From positions 1 through 7,784 of the forward strand of contig DAHVKR010000051.1 of NCBI GenBank assembly GCA_027320785.1: a stretch of 7,784 nucleotides of DNA, in the 5' to 3' direction. Every line of letters starts with the position of its first letter. Positions within the stretch are counted from its first letter, which is position 1. This DNA comes from Bdellovibrionales bacterium (GTDB lineage: Bacteria > Bdellovibrionota > Bdellovibrionia > Bdellovibrionales > Bdellovibrionaceae). Made by a program: the position numbers and the translations under genes. The notes below the pieces were generated by a model. It had not been told where the DNA came from, did not search any database, and saw only the letters and a list, made by a program, of their open reading frames with translations. Positions 1-5,851 of this stretch are shown here, piece after piece.

Positions 1-216
1 AAAGCAACTCGCTGGGTGGCCGTCATTTTCGCTTTAACCAGTATCGCTCTCTCGATCTGGACAACGAAGAAAACTCAATCTGTTGTGAGCGGGTCTCTTC
101 CCATTCCAGCGGCAACAGCTCCACAACAAACAACACCACCCGCAGAAGGCGCTGCTAAAACAGAAGCTCCTACCGAGACAACGAAAGCCCCTGCCACAGC
201 CCCTGCTCAAAAGTAA
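1..216 (+). CDS. secG: Preprotein translocase subunit SecG, C-terminal part (5' end outside window)
   Basis: SecG is the small two-helix inner-membrane subunit of the SecYEG channel that assists SecA-driven export. The reading frame is open from base 1, so the visible 71 residues are the C-terminal part and the real start lies upstream. Residues 1-20 begin KATRWVAVIF and continue as a hydrophobic helix, matching the second membrane helix of SecG, which in E. coli follows a short Met-Thr-Arg stretch. The helix ends in a TTKK basic stop. It is followed by a tail of about 50 residues rich in Pro, Ala, Thr and Lys, like the low-complexity PAAPAKP tail of E. coli SecG. The GTG at base 16 lies inside the helix and is not a credible start. 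The next gene begins 5 nt after the stop, suggesting one operon. Identification rests on the helix plus tail pattern; the missing N-terminal helix prevents full proof. Confidence 0.82.
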   Translation, partial: KATRWVAVIFALTSIALSIWTTKKTQSVVSGSLPIPAATAPQQTTPPAEGAAKTEAPTETTKAPATAPAQK

Positions 217-221
217 TTCTC

Positions 222-659
222 ATGTCCAAGGGTCTTTCCTCTGGGCTTGTAAAAAAACTTTTAATTTTAGCCTTTGGGGTTTTGCTTGTCTTGATTGGAC
301 TTCTCTATCAAGTCAGACAAGACTCGGAACCGACTCCTTCAATTGAAGCTCCGACACAAGATCGAGTAAAAATTTTGACGGCGAGTCTCTTGCAACAGAG
401 GCGCTACTTTCAAAGATGTTGGCTGAAAACAAATTATGATACAGAGTCCACAGAGCCTTTGACCTGGCAAATTTATTTAAAGATCGACTCCAATGGGAAA
501 GTAAAAGAATTTTCTCTACTGAATAAATCTATGTTCGATGCTGAAACTGAAAAGTGTCTAAGAGAAATCTCCTACCGACTTCGCTTCCCCTCTTTTGATG
601 GTGAAGACATCTCCCTCACCGCCCCCATCGTGATCACACCTCTTAACGAAAATCATTAA
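222..659 (+). CDS. Single-pass membrane protein with AgmX/PglI- or TonB-C-like periplasmic domain
   Basis: The 145-residue protein has a short basic cytoplasmic start with KK at 11-12, one strongly hydrophobic helix at about residues 13-30, a Pro/Glu-rich linker (about 31-47), and a C-terminal domain (about 48-141). That domain runs: Cys66 in a YFQRCW segment, a strand ending in YLKIDSNGKVKEF, then Cys112 in EKCLREI, then RFPSF. A Cys near the start, an 'I..+G.V' strand, a second Cys and a terminal 'FP' is the pattern of the AgmX/PglI C-terminal domain, a TonB-C relative common in deltaproteobacteria; C66 and C112 may form a disulfide. The start lies 5 nt after secG with only a weak ribosome site, so translation may be coupled to it. 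Its 3' end overlaps the opposing gene by 17 nt. No function can be assigned; envelope force transduction or gliding-type machinery is a family-level guess. Confidence 0.68.
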   Translation: MSKGLSSGLVKKLLILAFGVLLVLIGLLYQVRQDSEPTPSIEAPTQDRVKILTASLLQQRRYFQRCWLKTNYDTESTEPLTWQIYLKIDSNGKVKEFSLLNKSMFDAETEKCLREISYRLRFPSFDGEDISLTAPIVITPLNENH

Positions 660-1704
660 GATAATCTATATTGTCTGGAATCCAAGGATCGTGAATTACA
701 GTTTCATCTGTAATCAAAGGCATATCGGGCTCAAAGGAAGGATGAAGTAGACCTTTTTCACAAAAATAAGGTTTCAGCTTCTGATAAATTTTTTGATGTA
801 GGACTCCTCTACGTAAAAACTCAGAAAAGGAAACCATCAGCTCTTCAGCCGTGAAATCATACTCAGTCATCATGTTGTTGGCGACTTCATAAACATCGTT
901 TAAGTCTAGAAAGCCAAACTGATAAAGATCCAAAGCCACTTGAAATGTATTCATTGTTGGTAAGGTTCGTCTACCAAACTTTAAATAATAATCCGGGTCC
1001 GTATCTTGAGCTAAATTGATATAGATTTTCTCGACAGGATCTCGCACAGGAATTTGAGATTGAAGAAGTAAAATCTCATCAATCTGATCACTTGTGCAGC
1101 GAAGATCTTCTAATACATATCGAAGGCTATTCGTAGAAAGTCGACGCGCGCAAATATCTGAGTAGAGATTATAGATAATAGCGTCCGACTCAGAATCATC
1201 ACCCCAAAAAATTTGTCGAACATCCTCACGCAATCGAGTCCGTAGCTGCAAAAGGGCCTGAATCTTAAAGCCGACTTGCTTCGTTAAGCGCCACCATCGA
1301 CCTGGCTTCAAATTTTTCAAATTATCTTTGAAGAAAAAACCCAATGGATGAAGCTTATCAAAAGCCATCTTCTCAATGATTCTTTCCTCCATTTGGGGAG
1401 GAGATGCCGATATGAAGTAAATGGGAAAATGAGGGTCTTGATCCCGAATGGCCATTTGAGTTCGCCGCGAAAGACGTTGCAAAAGAACTCGCGTACCGGG
1501 AACATTTTTTTTATTATTCGCTTTCTCTACAATCGTTTGCAAAAGACCACTGAGACTATCAATAGATGTGTCCAAGTAGGTTTTATCCAAATCCCAAACA
1601 AAGACCTGAGAGGACTCTTTTTCAATACCTGGCGTTGTATAGGAAAAAAAGACCACATCCCCTTTGATTTGAGCTCGTTTTCGCCAATGTTGCCAATAAG
1701 CCAT
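643..1704 (-). CDS. HAD-type phosphatase, APP1 / DUF2183 catalytic family
   Basis: The 353-residue protein carries the ordered HAD motifs of the APP1 catalytic family, whose yeast member is a phosphatidate phosphatase. Motif I is VWDLDKTYLDT with the nucleophile Asp38, Asp40 and Thr42. Motif II is FISAS with Ser99, followed by P102 as in the 'SP' of APP1. A lysine-rich stretch around residues 126-147 could supply motif III. Motif IV is FWGDDSESD with Asp169, Asp170 and Asp174, followed by an IYNLY segment as in the family. No signal peptide is seen, so it is probably cytoplasmic. About 165 residues after motif IV are not explained by the core fold and are rich in acidic and aromatic residues. 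The start is the only in-frame choice: a TGA lies two codons upstream, and a purine-rich ribosome site is present. Substrate is unknown; the lipid phosphatase role is by family only. Confidence 0.78.
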   Translation of the reverse strand: MAYWQHWRKRAQIKGDVVFFSYTTPGIEKESSQVFVWDLDKTYLDTSIDSLSGLLQTIVEKANNKKNVPGTRVLLQRLSRRTQMAIRDQDPHFPIYFISASPPQMEERIIEKMAFDKLHPLGFFFKDNLKNLKPGRWWRLTKQVGFKIQALLQLRTRLREDVRQIFWGDDSESDAIIYNLYSDICARRLSTNSLRYVLEDLRCTSDQIDEILLLQSQIPVRDPVEKIYINLAQDTDPDYYLKFGRRTLPTMNTFQVALDLYQFGFLDLNDVYEVANNMMTEYDFTAEELMVSFSEFLRRGVLHQKIYQKLKPYFCEKGLLHPSFEPDMPLITDETVIHDPWIPDNIDYLNDFR

Positions 1705-1715
1705 GGTTCATGATA

Positions 1716-1725
1716 CCCCCTCCCC
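1716..1725 (-). promoter_or_regulatory. Purine-rich ribosome binding site of the minus-strand phosphatase gene
   Basis: Read on the minus strand this is GGGGAGGGGG, ending 11 nt before the ATG at 1704. The spacing is somewhat long, but it is the only Shine-Dalgarno-like stretch there and it supports the 1704 start. On the plus strand the same bases are all pyrimidine and sit directly before the ATG at 1726, so the divergent plus-strand gene has no Shine-Dalgarno sequence of its own. Confidence 0.6.
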
Positions 1726-2490
1726 ATGAAATTGAAATCAAATTTTTCATTAGGGCTGGATTTTAAACCTTTACAATCCTGGCCTGAAACAGTTCCGGCC
1801 GTCGCCTTGGGATCATATCTTCTATGTGGCTTCTCTTTACCTGAAGACCACCCTGTCTATGAGCATCCATTGCAGAATTCATTTGATCATTCCAATGTCT
1901 TGAAATCTCTTTACCCGCAACTGACTCTTTCCGAGATCGCTCGACTTTTTCAAACTCCTGATTTCTCGAAAGTTTTCACTCCTGAACCCATTGAAAAAGC
2001 CTATGGATTTCATCTTACTCCAGAAACACAAGAGGTTCTTTCTTATTTACCGCAAACTCCCGAAAGCTTTCAAACCCTTCTGAGTCAGAAAAAATGGAGT
2101 CCTCAAGACCTTCACCCCCTCCTATTGCTTCCGCTATCTTCACGCGCCTTTGTTATCGAAGAACTTCTTTCTCATGCAGACTCTAAACAAGAGTCTGTTA
2201 AACGACTCGAGCTTCTCTCGGATCTCCTCATGATGAAACACTCTCCAGAATCCCTCTCGGGGATGAAGCTTGAAATTTTACATCAGAAAAGATACCCCCT
2301 GACGACTGACCGGGACTCAGCTCAAAAAAAACAAGATTTACCTTGGCTTTCTCAAATCAAAAATCAGTTTAAACGTCGTGGAGACAAAGCTGGCTATGAG
2401 GTTCAATTTTTTGCGGGTACACCAGCTGAGCTCAATAAAATGGCTCAAAACCTCACTCGTGTCGCAGAAGCCTGGAATTCAAAATCATGA
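1726..2490 (+). CDS. Unrecognised protein coupled to the SPL-like gene; faint ParB-like C-terminal tail
   Basis: I do not recognise this 254-residue protein with confidence. It is soluble, with no signal peptide or membrane helix. The first half (to about residue 125) has repeated proline-bounded helices. The middle (about 139-175) is leucine-rich and predicted helical. Residues about 184-254 contain a KRYPL segment, a charged linker, then a strand GYEVQFFAGTP and a helix AELNKMAQNL. This strand-helix ending resembles the 'I.F....eL..L' tail of ParB-like proteins. From memory, ParB-like genes also accompany SPL-family genes in other deltaproteobacteria. Its last codons overlap the next gene in an ATGA arrangement, so the two are very likely translated together and act in one process. 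The ATG has no Shine-Dalgarno sequence, yet no better in-frame start is seen. The coding call is firm; the ParB link is tentative. Confidence 0.72.
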   Translation: MKLKSNFSLGLDFKPLQSWPETVPAVALGSYLLCGFSLPEDHPVYEHPLQNSFDHSNVLKSLYPQLTLSEIARLFQTPDFSKVFTPEPIEKAYGFHLTPETQEVLSYLPQTPESFQTLLSQKKWSPQDLHPLLLLPLSSRAFVIEELLSHADSKQESVKRLELLSDLLMMKHSPESLSGMKLEILHQKRYPLTTDRDSAQKKQDLPWLSQIKNQFKRRGDKAGYEVQFFAGTPAELNKMAQNLTRVAEAWNSKS

Positions 2491-3605
2491 TAGAGCGTCT
2501 GGAAAAAATCTTTATTGATGAAAAATCTCTCGACTCTGAAGTCGCGCAAAGAGCCTTTCAGTTATTTCCTCGTCAAAAAATAGAAGTGGTTAAGGAAGAG
2601 CCGTGGTCTGATATCAAACGCAGCCTGACAGCTGAGGAATTTGAGCGTTCAAAGAAAAATATTTTCCTAACAACTTTTAACGGGCAATTTTTTAAGCGCT
2701 GCCCAGGCTCCACTCAAAAAAAAGTACTCAATTGCTGTAACTACCACATTCTCAATTTAGGTTCTCAATGTCCTATGAATTGCAGCTATTGCTATTTGCA
2801 GAGCTATCTCAATTCACCTATCTCTAAAATCTACACGAATATTGATCAGGCTCTTTCTGAGCTTAAAGAGATGGCTGACGCCAACTCCCATCTTCCCTTC
2901 CGAGTGGGAACGGGAGAAATTATTGATTCACTTGCCTTAGACCCCTTGACTCTTTATTCGCGTAAGCTGATTGAGTTCTTCAAGCAATATCCAAAATGGA
3001 CACTCGAGTTTAAGACTAAATCAAACCTGGTCGATCAATTTCTTGACCTCGGTCCCGCCACTAACACCATTGTCAGTTGGTCTCTCAACGCCGACTATGT
3101 TATTCAAAAAGAGGAACACCTCACCGCCTCGCTCAGTGATAGACTGCAGGCTGCACAAAAATGTCTTTCCTCAGGATTCTCTGTCGCCTTCCATTTGGAC
3201 CCCCTGATTTATCATGAGGGTTGGAAGGAAAACTATGCGGATCTTGTTGATCGAATTACGACTCAATTTACTCCGTCCCAGGTCAATGTCATATCTTTAG
3301 GAACTCTTCGCTTCCAACCCGAGCAACGTTTTATGATGAAAAAACGATTTGGTTTTGACTCTCTAGTCAATCAAGCTGAAATGTTCCCCTCCGAAGGAGC
3401 CAAGCTTCGCTACGACGCCTCACTTCGGAACGAAATGTTTAAATTTGTCTATAGTCGATTTAAATCTCACAGTGAGTCCTGGAGAATTTTTCTCTGCATG
3501 GAAACCCCCGAAACTTGGATCTCGACCTTCGAATCTCAACCTATGAATAAACCCGAGCTTAAAGAACTTTTTAGACCACTTCCTACTATATCTGTCTCAG
3601 AATAA
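2487..3605 (+). CDS. Radical SAM protein of the spore photoproduct lyase (SPL) family, lacking the catalytic cysteine
   Basis: The 372-residue protein has the radical SAM cluster motif C95-X3-C99-X2-C102 in QCPMNCSYCYLQSYL, which would hold a 4Fe-4S cluster that cleaves S-adenosylmethionine. The YCY arrangement (Tyr101, Tyr103) matches Tyr97 and Tyr99 of B. subtilis SplB, proposed in hydrogen transfer. Other SPL-type blocks follow: GTGEIIDSLALD (141-152), LEFKTKS (173-179), VSWSLN (196-201), FHLDP (235-239), ISLGTLRF (269-276) and FLCMET (335-340). Upstream, C72 and the C83-C84 pair form the 'CPG...CC.Y' entry of the non-spore SPL subfamily. No cysteine occurs between residues 103 and 225, so the hydrogen-donor Cys141 of true SP lyase is absent. 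It is therefore unlikely to be a standard thymine-dimer repair lyase; a related radical reaction on nucleic acid or another substrate is possible. Its start overlaps the stop of the gene before it (ATGA). Confidence 0.85.
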   Translation: MIERLEKIFIDEKSLDSEVAQRAFQLFPRQKIEVVKEEPWSDIKRSLTAEEFERSKKNIFLTTFNGQFFKRCPGSTQKKVLNCCNYHILNLGSQCPMNCSYCYLQSYLNSPISKIYTNIDQALSELKEMADANSHLPFRVGTGEIIDSLALDPLTLYSRKLIEFFKQYPKWTLEFKTKSNLVDQFLDLGPATNTIVSWSLNADYVIQKEEHLTASLSDRLQAAQKCLSSGFSVAFHLDPLIYHEGWKENYADLVDRITTQFTPSQVNVISLGTLRFQPEQRFMMKKRFGFDSLVNQAEMFPSEGAKLRYDASLRNEMFKFVYSRFKSHSESWRIFLCMETPETWISTFESQPMNKPELKELFRPLPTISVSE

Positions 3606-3635
3606 GCCGAAGGTACTCTATAGTAACGTCAAAAT

Positions 3636-3665
3636 TTGCAAAGTAAGTCTCTTTACTGTTATAAT
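3636..3665 (+). promoter_or_regulatory. Sigma70-type promoter for the pilin-like / DUF1552 unit
   Basis: A perfect -10 box TATAAT lies at 3660-3665. A TTGCAA at 3636-3641 (4 of 6 matches to TTGACA) gives an 18-nt spacer. Transcription would start near 3672, about 12 nt before the ATG at 3684 and just ahead of its GGGGGA. The spacer contains a 5-bp inverted repeat, AGTAA (3642-3646) and TTACT (3653-3657), which could be a small operator or chance. The promoter excludes any start at the upstream TTG, which forms part of the -35 box. Confidence 0.6.
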
Positions 3666-3683
3666 AATAATACTGGGGGATTT

Positions 3684-4010
3684 ATGTGTGGGCGACTTAT
3701 CGCAATTACCGTGCTTTTTCCTCTTTATTTGTGGGCTAATCCTACTCAAGCTCAATCAAAACCGAATCCGATTGATACTAAAATCAAAGCTTGTCTGACA
3801 AGTATCTATTCTAATCAAATTATTTTCCATAAAGGAAGTGGTAAATATACCCGAACCATTGAAGATATGGGTGCCGACCGCAACGAAGATTGCAGTGGAC
3901 TCTATATTCAAACAGATGTGGCAAATGAAAAAGAATTCAAAATCAAAGCTCAGCTTGGAAATATCAAGTGGAGTGTCGATCAGAAAAAAAATCTGATTAA
4001 GTTGAGATAG
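3684..4010 (+). CDS. Secreted small protein resembling a type IV pilin head without the N-terminal pilin helix
   Basis: The 108-residue protein starts with a Sec signal peptide: Arg4, a hydrophobic core at 5-18, and a likely cleavage after Ala23 (TQA) or Ala18. The mature part has the flow of a minor pilin globular domain: KACLTSIYSNQIIFHK as the end of the helix, GKYT, IEDMG, a Cys in NEDCSGLYI, a strand with EFKIKA, and a final IKWSVDQKKNLIKL. Cys37 and Cys70 could form a disulfide. The prepilin GFTLIE-type start is absent. I chose the ATG at 3684 because a GGGGGA (3675-3680) precedes it and because the TTG at 3636 would lie upstream of the transcription start and place extra hydrophilic residues before the signal peptide. 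The DUF1552 gene follows after 15 nt, so the two are probably co-transcribed. The pilin resemblance is pattern-based; function is unknown. Confidence 0.65.
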   Translation: MCGRLIAITVLFPLYLWANPTQAQSKPNPIDTKIKACLTSIYSNQIIFHKGSGKYTRTIEDMGADRNEDCSGLYIQTDVANEKEFKIKAQLGNIKWSVDQKKNLIKLR

Positions 4011-4025
4011 AGAGGGAAAAACTGG

Positions 4026-5672
4026 ATGAGTATGACAAGACGAGAATTTAATTTACTGCTGTCTAAAATGGGTATCAGCATTCCCTTTCTTGGCTCACTG
4101 GCCCCTTTATCAGCCAGAGCTCAAAGCACACTCGCCCCTAAACGTCTTATTTTGTTACGCTCTAAAAATGGAATAATACATGCAAATTGCGCGATGAATA
4201 GTGGTCAAGTTTGGGATCGGCTGAAAATCAAACAAAATGATCCCATCTTAGGATCTCAAGCTACACAGCACTCTCAAGATGTATACTACGTCAAACTAAC
4301 AGATCTTGCCTACACAAATAATGTAATTGAAAAATCAGATCTTAAAAATTTTAAGTCTAAAATTAATGTCATCAAAGGCTTGGATATGATGACAAGGCAT
4401 GCCCATAATGTTTTTAATTTTTTATGCGGAAGCACTGAGAACGACCCAAATGCAAATGAATATTCAGGGCCCGCATTTACTTACTCTTTTGACTACGTAC
4501 TCGAAAAGAAATTTATTAACAATACCCAGTTTAAAGTACCAGTCCTTCGAGTTCTTCCTCAGGTCAGTCAAACCATCATTTCCAACGATGAACTCATATT
4601 AGATTCAATGTCCTGCAGTAAAACTGAAGGTAATCTGGTATATCAGCATAGACGTTTACCTTACTATGGAACAATCCACTCAATTTATCAGTCGCTATTC
4701 GGTACCACAACCTCAACAACGCCTTCAGTTAGCATAGGTGATAAAATTCGCTCTCAGTTGGTTGCCAGAAGTCAACTTATGCAGCAAAAAAAGACTTTAA
4801 GTTCATTAGATAAGTCTCGTTTACAGAATTATGTAGATACCCTCAATGGACTACCCTTAAGTGCAAGTGGATCCTCAGGAGGTAACACTGTCGGGAGTAG
4901 TTGCAATAAGGGTTCTGGCCTAGATATCACATCCGATCTCGGCATTACGCAGAACTACCAAAAAACTATGGATCTTGTTGTGCAAGCTCTTGCATGCCAG
5001 ATTTCACAGGTCGCCGTGATTGGTATTGGGGACACTGAACACCAAATGGTAGATGGCGGGTGGCATGACTTAACGCACTCTTCATTTAATCCAACTAGCT
5101 TTTGGAAGTATGAAGGTTTTGTCGCCAGCCAAGTCGCTTACCTTGTTAATAAGCTTTCAAATACTTTGGATGCCGATGGAAGTTCGATGCTAGATAATAC
5201 TCTTGTGGTTTGGTCAACAGAGCACTCATGCGCTGGACAACACGAAGATTTTGATATGCCGCTCATGACAATTGGTGGAGCCAATCTCAATATTCAAAAC
5301 GGTTATTACATTGACTATCGCAAACGTAATCCTAGCGATACAAGTGGCTCTGGCCCATTCTTTTATGTTCCTCTAGATGGCAACGAAACAGACACGGATC
5401 GGCGTGCCTTGGGACGCCCCTGGAATGACTTCCTTGTTACGCTTTTCCAAGCGATGGGCGTATCCCCTTCTACTTATCATGCGGCAAACTTAGATGGTCA
5501 GTATGGTAGTGTTGGAAATCTTGGAAACACTAACGTGGGATTTGGTGAGTACAGTTATCCTGTCACAGCTGGATTTAATTTAGCTTCAGGCTCTACAAAC
5601 ACCCTCTTTAAAAATGTATACCGGAGCGTTCTACCTTCGGACTCTCCTTTGCCTTTCTTGTACAAAGCATAG
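4026..5672 (+). CDS. Tat-exported DUF1552 (HXXSHH family) protein
   Basis: The 548-residue protein opens with a twin-arginine signal, TRREFN at residues 4-9, a moderately hydrophobic stretch to about 28, and an ARA cleavage site at 30-32, so it is exported folded. After the signal comes KRLILLRSKNGI, typical of the start of the DUF1552 mature domain. Residues 336-352 hold DTEHQMVDGGWHDLTHS, the region of the family's HXXSHH motif, here HDLTHS. Residues 396-406 (WSTEHSCAGQH) replace the usual 'SE.....H' block, followed by PLMTIGG and a GRPWNDFLVTLFQAMGV segment, all in family order. The family is thought to be related to DUF1501 and alkaline-phosphatase-like folds, but its activity is not established. 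The ribosome site GAGGG lies 9 nt before the ATG. It commonly neighbours DUF1587/1592-type cytochrome proteins, as here. Length is near normal for the family. Confidence 0.82.
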   Translation: MSMTRREFNLLLSKMGISIPFLGSLAPLSARAQSTLAPKRLILLRSKNGIIHANCAMNSGQVWDRLKIKQNDPILGSQATQHSQDVYYVKLTDLAYTNNVIEKSDLKNFKSKINVIKGLDMMTRHAHNVFNFLCGSTENDPNANEYSGPAFTYSFDYVLEKKFINNTQFKVPVLRVLPQVSQTIISNDELILDSMSCSKTEGNLVYQHRRLPYYGTIHSIYQSLFGTTTSTTPSVSIGDKIRSQLVARSQLMQQKKTLSSLDKSRLQNYVDTLNGLPLSASGSSGGNTVGSSCNKGSGLDITSDLGITQNYQKTMDLVVQALACQISQVAVIGIGDTEHQMVDGGWHDLTHSSFNPTSFWKYEGFVASQVAYLVNKLSNTLDADGSSMLDNTLVVWSTEHSCAGQHEDFDMPLMTIGGANLNIQNGYYIDYRKRNPSDTSGSGPFFYVPLDGNETDTDRRALGRPWNDFLVTLFQAMGVSPSTYHAANLDGQYGSVGNLGNTNVGFGEYSYPVTAGFNLASGSTNTLFKNVYRSVLPSDSPLPFLYKA

Positions 5673-5687
5673 CCTGTCTCATTTTGA

Positions 5688-5725
5688 AATTTTGAAGTTC
5701 TTAAAAATTACGATCATTTTTTTTT
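5688..5725 (+). terminator. Weak AT-rich hairpin and T-run after the DUF1552 gene
   Basis: AATTTTGAAG (5688-5697) can pair with CTTAAAAATT (5700-5709), with one G-A mismatch and a tight loop. Nine T residues lie at 5717-5725. The stem is almost entirely A-T and stands 7 nt from the T-run, so this is at best a leaky terminator. It separates the DUF1552 unit from the next gene, which has its own possible promoter. Confidence 0.3.
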
Positions 5726-5807
5726 CATGTTTAATAAAATGACAGTCGGTAACGAAGTGAACAAGTGTAGAGGGTTTGGTCTGCACTTTGCTTTATTAAA
5801 ATGTACT

Positions 5808-5848
5808 TATAATTATTCTGAAGTGACCGATAAGGACTTTCGAGGGGG
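5808..5848 (+). promoter_or_regulatory. Possible -10 box and ribosome binding site before the Ig-cytochrome lipoprotein gene
   Basis: TATAAT at 5808-5813 is a perfect -10 box, but no good -35 lies 16-18 nt upstream, so an activator may be needed. Transcription would begin near 5820. GAGGGGG at 5842-5848 is the ribosome site, 3 nt before the ATG at 5852. It parallels the GGGGG just ahead of the pilin-like gene. Confidence 0.42.
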
Positions 5849-5851
5849 AAT

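Noticed and set aside
16..18. GTG as start of a 66-residue protein
   Set aside because: The frame is open to base 1 and the GTG falls within the SecG membrane helix.
1317..1727. Open frames on both strands inside the phosphatase gene
   Set aside because: They lie wholly or almost wholly within the motif-bearing phosphatase frame and show no recognisable domain.
2716..2723. Run of eight A in the SPL-like gene (others near 2324 and 3984) as a programmed frameshift site
   Set aside because: The frames continue intact through each run and no alternative downstream frame is long or domain-bearing; such runs are common in AT-rich genes.
2971..3207. Alternative plus-strand frame within the SPL-like gene
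   Set aside because: It overlaps conserved SPL blocks in another frame and has Ser/Pro-rich composition typical of a shifted frame.
3636..3683. Upstream TTG start giving a 124-residue version of the pilin-like protein
   Set aside because: The TTG is part of a probable -35 box, lies upstream of the expected transcription start, has no ribosome site, and would put a hydrophilic extension before the signal peptide.
4399..4602. Alternative frame within the DUF1552 gene
   Set aside because: It is a shadow of the real frame and has no supporting ribosome site or domain.
5826..5833. ACCGATAA resembling a sigma28 (FliA) -10 element GCCGATAA
   Set aside because: The nearest TAAA-type -35 (5797-5804) is about 21 nt away instead of about 11, so the spacing does not fit.
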